A stretch of DNA of 35,442 nucleotides, taken from Gammaproteobacteria bacterium UBA7803. Its GTDB lineage: Bacteria; Pseudomonadota; Gammaproteobacteria; Pseudomonadales; Azotimanducaceae. Both the position numbers and the translations under genes were made by a program. The first letter of the stretch is position 1. Every line of letters begins with the position of its first letter. Below the pieces are notes generated by a model that was not told the DNA's origin, did not search any database, and saw nothing but the letters and a program-made list of their open reading frames with translations. The stretch lies in contig DLCH01000022.1 in NCBI GenBank assembly GCA_002480525.1, forward strand, positions 1-35,442, written 5' to 3'. This document shows, in pieces, positions 31,276-35,442 of the stretch.

Positions 31276-34008
31276 TCAGTGGGCCTCGTCCCAGTTGGCG
31301 CCGACGCCGACCTCGACCAGCAGGGGCACGGTGAGCTCGGCGGCCTGCATCATGCGGGCGCGCACGTTCTCTTCCAGATCGGTCACGTGGGATTCGGCGA
31401 CCTCGAACACCAGCTCGTCGTGGACCTGCATGATCAGCAGGGCGTCGAGGGCGGACTCGGTGAGCCAGGCGTCGACGGTGATCATGGCGCGCTTGATGAT
31501 GTCCGCGGCGGTGCCCTGCATGGGCGCGTTGATGGCGGCGCGCTCGGCGCCCTGGCGGCGCGGCGGCTGCTTGGCGTTGATCTCGGGCAGATACAGCCGG
31601 CGGCCGAACACGGTCTCCACGTAGCCCTGCTCCCGGGCCAGCGCCCGGGTCTGCTCCATGTAGGCGTGCACGCCCGGGTAGCGCTCGAAGTAGCGGTCGA
31701 TGTACTCCTGGGCGAGGGTGCGGGAGATGCCGAGCTGCCGGCCGAGGCCGAAGGCGGACATGCCGTAGATCAGCCCGAAGTTGATGGCCTTGGCGCTGCG
31801 GCGCTGCTCGCCGGTCACCTCGTCGAGGGTGCAGCCGAACACTTCCGCGGCGGTGGCGCGATGGATGTCCTGGTCCTCCTCGAACGCCCGGGTGAGGCCC
31901 TGGTCGCCGGACAGATGCGCCATGATCCGCAGCTCGATCTGGGAGTAGTCCGCGGCCAGGATCTTCCGCCCGGGCGGCGCCACGAAGGCCTGCCGGATGC
32001 GCCGCCCCTCGGCATGGCGGATCGGGATGTTCTGCAGGTTGGGGTCCGAGGACGACAGCCGGCCGGTGGCCGCCACCGCCTGATGGTAGGAGGTGTGGAT
32101 GCGTCCGGTGCGCTGGTTGATCTGCAGCGGCAGCTTGTCGGTGTAGGTGGACTTCAGCTTGGCCAGCACCCGGTAGTCCATGATCAGCCGGGGCAGCTCG
32201 TAGTCCACGGCCAGATCCTGGAGCACGGCCTCCGCCGTGGACGGCTGGCCCTTGGGCGTCTTCTTCAGCACGGGCAGCGCGAGCTTCTCGAACAGGATCG
32301 CCTGGAGCTGCTTCGGCGAATCGACGTTGAATTCCTCGCCCGCCGCGGACCAGGCCTGTGCCTTGAGCGCTTCCATCCGCTCCGCCAGCTCGGCGCTGAG
32401 GTCCGCCAGCAGGCCGCCGTCCACCAGGGTGCCGTGGCGCTCCATGCGCGACAGCACCGGCACCAGCGGCAGCTCGATGTCCCGGTAGACGGCGGCCAGC
32501 GTCGGCGCCGCCTCGAGCCGGGGCCAGATCTCCCGGTGCAGCTTCATGGCCACGTCGGCGTCCTCGGCGGCGTATTCCGCGGCCTGCTCCACCGGCACCT
32601 CGTCGAAGCCGATCTGCTTCGCCCCTTTGCCGGCCACGTCCTCGTAGTGAATGGTGTCGACGCCGAGGAAGCGCTTGGCCAGGTCGTCCATGTTGTGCCG
32701 GCCGCCGACGCTGTCGAGCACGTAGGACTCGAGCATGGTGTCGTGGGCGACGCCGCGGACCTCGATCCCGTAGCGGCCGAGCACGTTCAGGTCGTACTTG
32801 AGGTTCTGGCCGACCTTGGGGCGGTCCGGGTCCTCGAGAATGGGCTTCAGGCGCTCGAGCACCGTGTCCAGCGGGAGCTGGTCCGGCGCGCCGGCGTAGC
32901 GATGGCCCACCGGCAGATAGGCGGCCCGGCCCGGCTCGACGCAGAACGAGAACCCGACCAGCTCGGCGTCCATGTAGTTCAGGCTGGTGGTCTCGGTGTC
33001 GAAGGCGATGAGCCCGGCACTCTCGAGACGCGCGGTCCAGGCGTCGAGGGCGGCCGGCGTGTCGACGATCTCCCACTCGAACTCGGAGCCGTTGCGCCCG
33101 CCCCCGGCCTCGCCGCCCTCGCCGTCCGCGCCGGTCTCCAGCTCCTCCAGCCAGGTCTTGAACTCGAGCCGCCGGAACAGCTCGCGCAGCGCATCCTCGT
33201 CCGGCGGGCCGGGAACCAGGTCGGTGACGTGCACGTCGAGCTCGACGTCGCACTTGATCTCGGTGAGCTGGCGGGACAGGGGAAGCTGGTCGAGGGCGTC
33301 GCGCAGGTTGTCGCCGACCTTGCCCTTGATCTCGTCCGCGGCGGCGATGACCCCCTCGAGGGAATCGTACTGGGCCAGCCACTTGGCCGCCGTCTTCGGG
33401 CCCACCTTGGCCACGCCGGGAATGTTGTCGACGCTGTCGCCCATGAGGGCCAGGTAGTCGACAATGCGTTCCGGCGGCACGCCGAACTTGTCGATCACGC
33501 CCGCCCGGTCCAGTCGGGTGTCGGTCATGGTGTTGACCAGGGTGACGTGGTCCGTGACGAGCTGGGCCATGTCCTTGTCACCGGTGGAGACCACGGTGTC
33601 GCGCTGCGCCTCGGTGGCCTGGGCCGCGAGGGTGCCGATGACGTCGTCGGCCTCCACGTCCGGGACGATCAGCAGCGGCAGGCCCATGGCGCGGATGATG
33701 TCGTGGATGGGCTGGATCTGTTCGCGCAGCTCGTCGGGCATGGGCGGGCGGTGGGCCTTGTACTCGGCGTACAGGTCGTTGCGGAAGGTCTTGCCCTTGG
33801 CGTCGAACACCACGGCGATGGGGCTGCCCTGGTAGTCCTTGGCGAGCTTGCGCAGCATGCTGATGACGCCGCGCACCGCGCCGGTGTGGAAGCCGTCCGA
33901 GGTCTGGAGATCCGGCAGGGCGTGGAAGGCGCGGAACAGGTAGGACGAGCCGTCCACCAGCAGCAGCGGCTTGTCGCCGCCGGGTTGGTCGTTGCCCTGC
34001 TTCGCCAT
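31276..34008 (-). CDS. polA: DNA polymerase I
   Basis: 910 residues, full length. The 5'-3' nuclease is at the N-terminus (PLLLVDGSSYLFRAFHALP ... VSTGDKDMAQLV ... DYLALMGDSVDNIPG). The 3'-5' proofreading domain keeps its acidic residues: FDTETTSL, VGQNLKYDLNVL and YAAEDADVAM. The polymerase domain shows DYSQIELRIMAHLSGD (motif A), RRSAKAINFGLIYGMS (O helix) and MQVHDELVFEV (motif C). It fills gaps and removes RNA primers in replication and repair. ATG 34008 is chosen: GGGAG lies upstream and family members start there. The frame extends 28 codons farther without similarity. Confidence 0.97.
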   Translation of the reverse strand: MAKQGNDQPGGDKPLLLVDGSSYLFRAFHALPDLQTSDGFHTGAVRGVISMLRKLAKDYQGSPIAVVFDAKGKTFRNDLYAEYKAHRPPMPDELREQIQPIHDIIRAMGLPLLIVPDVEADDVIGTLAAQATEAQRDTVVSTGDKDMAQLVTDHVTLVNTMTDTRLDRAGVIDKFGVPPERIVDYLALMGDSVDNIPGVAKVGPKTAAKWLAQYDSLEGVIAAADEIKGKVGDNLRDALDQLPLSRQLTEIKCDVELDVHVTDLVPGPPDEDALRELFRRLEFKTWLEELETGADGEGGEAGGGRNGSEFEWEIVDTPAALDAWTARLESAGLIAFDTETTSLNYMDAELVGFSFCVEPGRAAYLPVGHRYAGAPDQLPLDTVLERLKPILEDPDRPKVGQNLKYDLNVLGRYGIEVRGVAHDTMLESYVLDSVGGRHNMDDLAKRFLGVDTIHYEDVAGKGAKQIGFDEVPVEQAAEYAAEDADVAMKLHREIWPRLEAAPTLAAVYRDIELPLVPVLSRMERHGTLVDGGLLADLSAELAERMEALKAQAWSAAGEEFNVDSPKQLQAILFEKLALPVLKKTPKGQPSTAEAVLQDLAVDYELPRLIMDYRVLAKLKSTYTDKLPLQINQRTGRIHTSYHQAVAATGRLSSSDPNLQNIPIRHAEGRRIRQAFVAPPGRKILAADYSQIELRIMAHLSGDQGLTRAFEEDQDIHRATAAEVFGCTLDEVTGEQRRSAKAINFGLIYGMSAFGLGRQLGISRTLAQEYIDRYFERYPGVHAYMEQTRALAREQGYVETVFGRRLYLPEINAKQPPRRQGAERAAINAPMQGTAADIIKRAMITVDAWLTESALDALLIMQVHDELVFEVAESHVTDLEENVRARMMQAAELTVPLLVEVGVGANWDEAH

Positions 34009-34100
34009 GACTGCTCCCTGATCGATGGGCAGCGGCTTCCGGGACCGGGCCGCCGCGAGTGCTTTGCCTTGGCGACCGCTTTGGGTCACCATTGCCGGCT

Positions 34101-34421
34101 ATGGTACCCGCGATTCTCACAGGCTCGAAATTGCGCCGGACGGCGGCGGCGGGGCTGCTGGCGCTGGCCATCGGCGGCGGCGCGGCCACCGCGGTGGCGG
34201 CCACCACGGACGAGTCCCTGCGCGGACCGGACGTGACCATCATCGCCGAGAAGGAGCGGACCATCTACGAGTTCCGCCAGAACGGCGAGCTGCGCATGGT
34301 TCGGGTGGTGCCGGCCTTCGGCAAACCCTACTACCTGGTCCCCCGGGATCCGACCCAGGGCTTCGGTGATCTCGAGCGCGCCGACATGCTGCTGCCCTCC
34401 TGGGTGATCGTCGAATTCTGA
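34101..34421 (+). CDS. DUF2782 protein
   Basis: 106 residues with a signal-like N-terminus (RRTAAAGLLALAIGGGAATAVAA) and a short domain, PDVTIIAEKERTIYEFRQNGELRMVRVVPAFGKPYYLVPRD, that is the DUF2782 signature. Function unknown; the gene is nearly always between polA and thrB in Pseudomonas-like genomes. Start is uncertain: ATG 34101 has a poor ribosome site, and TTG 34128 is an alternative. The 92 bases between it and polA contain no clear promoter. Confidence 0.82.
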   Translation: MVPAILTGSKLRRTAAAGLLALAIGGGAATAVAATTDESLRGPDVTIIAEKERTIYEFRQNGELRMVRVVPAFGKPYYLVPRDPTQGFGDLERADMLLPSWVIVEF

Positions 34422-34434
34422 CCGATTCTCCGCC

Positions 34435-35430
34435 GTGAACGCCGTTCCAGAGCTCGACCTGCTGCGCCTCGAGGGGCTGGTGTCGTCCTACGGCGTGGGC
34501 GAGCTGATCCGCTACTGGCCGGCCAGCGCCGGCATCGAGAACAGCAACTACTTCCTCAGCACCGTCCGCGGCGGCATGGAGCAGCACTACGTGCTGACGC
34601 TCCTCGAGCAGCCGCCGAACGCCGGCGGCGGGTTCGTCCCGCTGCTGGACACCTGCGTGGCCGCCGGCCTGCCGGTGCCGGCGGTGATCCGCGATCTGCG
34701 GGGGCTCCCCTTCGGCGAGCTGGACGGCAAGCCGGCGCTGCTGTGTCCCCGGCTGCCCGGACGCCACGTGTTCAACCCGACGCTGCGCCAGGTGGAGGCG
34801 CTCGGCCGGTTCCTCGCCCGCTTCCACCGGGCCACCGGCGGCGGCGCCGAAGAACCGGGCCGGAAGCTGCCCGACTACCCGAGGGACCTCCGCTGGCTCG
34901 AGCGGCGCGCCGCCGAGTGCGCCGGCTACGTCGGCTTCGATTCGGCGTCGCTGATGACGGACGCGCGCACGGAAATCGCCGACGCCCTGTCACGCCGGGA
35001 CGTCGCCGGCCTGCCCCGGGGGCCCATTCACGGCGATCTGTTCCGCGACAACGTGCTGTTCAACGAGTGGGGGCTGACCGGAGTGCTGGACTTCCATCAC
35101 GCGTCCCACGGCTTCCTGGTCTACGACCTGGCGGTGGCGGCCAACGACTGGTGCACCGAGGCGGACGGCGTGCTGGACCCGGAACGCACCCTGGCGCTGC
35201 TGCGCGCCTATCACCGGCTGCGGCCGCTGACCCGGGCGGAACTGTGGTTCTTCCCGGTGTTCGCCCTGTACGGCGCCCTGGCCTTCTGGACCTCCCGGCT
35301 GGTGGTGGCGCTGGAGAAGCGCCGCGGCAAGCCGGTGCGGGCGAACAATCCGGAGGAGTTCGAGCGGATCGTCCGGCACCACCGGGCGCACTTCTTCTAT
35401 CTGGACGAGCGGCTGCTGGAAGTGGGGTGA
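34435..35430 (+). CDS. thrB: homoserine kinase (ThrB, aminoglycoside-phosphotransferase-like type)
   Basis: 331 residues. The Pseudomonas-type ThrB is a member of the APH/choline kinase fold, not the GHMP fold of E. coli ThrB. The kinase core is visible: IENSNYFLST near the N-terminus, the catalytic loop HGDLFRDNVLF, and the metal motif GVLDFHHASHGFLVYDLAVAANDW. It phosphorylates homoserine in threonine synthesis. GTG start at 34435, 13 bases after the DUF2782 stop, so probably cotranscribed with it. The gene is complete, ending 12 bases before the window ends. Confidence 0.93.
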   Translation: MNAVPELDLLRLEGLVSSYGVGELIRYWPASAGIENSNYFLSTVRGGMEQHYVLTLLEQPPNAGGGFVPLLDTCVAAGLPVPAVIRDLRGLPFGELDGKPALLCPRLPGRHVFNPTLRQVEALGRFLARFHRATGGGAEEPGRKLPDYPRDLRWLERRAAECAGYVGFDSASLMTDARTEIADALSRRDVAGLPRGPIHGDLFRDNVLFNEWGLTGVLDFHHASHGFLVYDLAVAANDWCTEADGVLDPERTLALLRAYHRLRPLTRAELWFFPVFALYGALAFWTSRLVVALEKRRGKPVRANNPEEFERIVRHHRAHFFYLDERLLEVG

Positions 35431-35442
35431 GGCGATGGGCCC

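Noticed and set aside
31279..34236. Very long open frames opposite polA, aceE (22346-25273) and the PQQ enzyme (25336-27582)
   Set aside because: They lie antisense to clear, conserved genes and their translations are repetitive His/Gly/Val/Arg-rich with no family motif, as expected in GC-rich DNA where stop codons are rare.

Overview
The window is very GC-rich (roughly 70% by eye) bacterial chromosome with tightly packed genes, many overlapping by 1-17 bases. The right end carries thrB, a DUF2782 gene, polA, engB, cytochrome c4, dsbA and an endonuclease/phosphatase-family gene in the order and orientations known from Pseudomonas and related Gammaproteobacteria. The organism is therefore most likely a high-GC gammaproteobacterium; genus cannot be set from sequence reading alone. 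No rRNA, tRNA, CRISPR array, phage gene or transposase is visible.

Left part (1-8300): small accessory enzymes. After a secreted cupin and a VOC-fold protein come a translationally coupled run (P-loop NTPase, GNAT, PPOX-family flavoprotein, GNAT), then an SDR, a Nudix hydrolase, DUF2087 and YihX-like HAD genes, a DUF2059 protein, and a second coupled run (VOC, GNAT, ABM-type mono-oxygenase). It ends with folE2, the alternative GTP cyclohydrolase for folate/pterin synthesis.

Centre (8300-17000): a lipid-modification island. Six overlapping genes on the minus strand encode a di-iron acyl desaturase, a FAD oxidoreductase, a DUF1365 protein, a cyclopropane-synthase-family methyltransferase, a DUF2878 membrane protein and a second methyltransferase, followed by an orphan sensor kinase. 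A lipoprotein with an NTF2-like fold and a DUF6134 secreted protein diverge from the same control region. This gene set resembles the light- or singlet-oxygen-induced clusters that make cyclopropane or furan fatty acids in other Proteobacteria. The first methyltransferase has lost two of the carbonate-site residues of E. coli Cfa while the second keeps them, so the two paralogues probably do different chemistry. A 10-base motif is shared between the folE2 leader and the control region of this island.

Right-centre (17000-27900): an NPP-type phosphodiesterase and a 5-formyl-THF cyclo-ligase-like gene diverge from an MFS exporter across a symmetric inverted repeat. Then come a coiled-coil membrane protein coupled to a BON-OmpA protein, a solitary aceE (pyruvate dehydrogenase E1), and a lipoprotein PQQ/haem c alcohol dehydrogenase. 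aceE carries an in-frame block of about 33 codons that consists of three consecutive hairpins, the first nearly identical to the REP element found elsewhere in the window.

Right end (27900-35442): REP elements in inverted pairs lie downstream of the PQQ enzyme gene and between engB and polA. The remaining genes are housekeeping functions: periplasmic disulfide formation, electron transfer, ribosome assembly, DNA repair synthesis and threonine synthesis.
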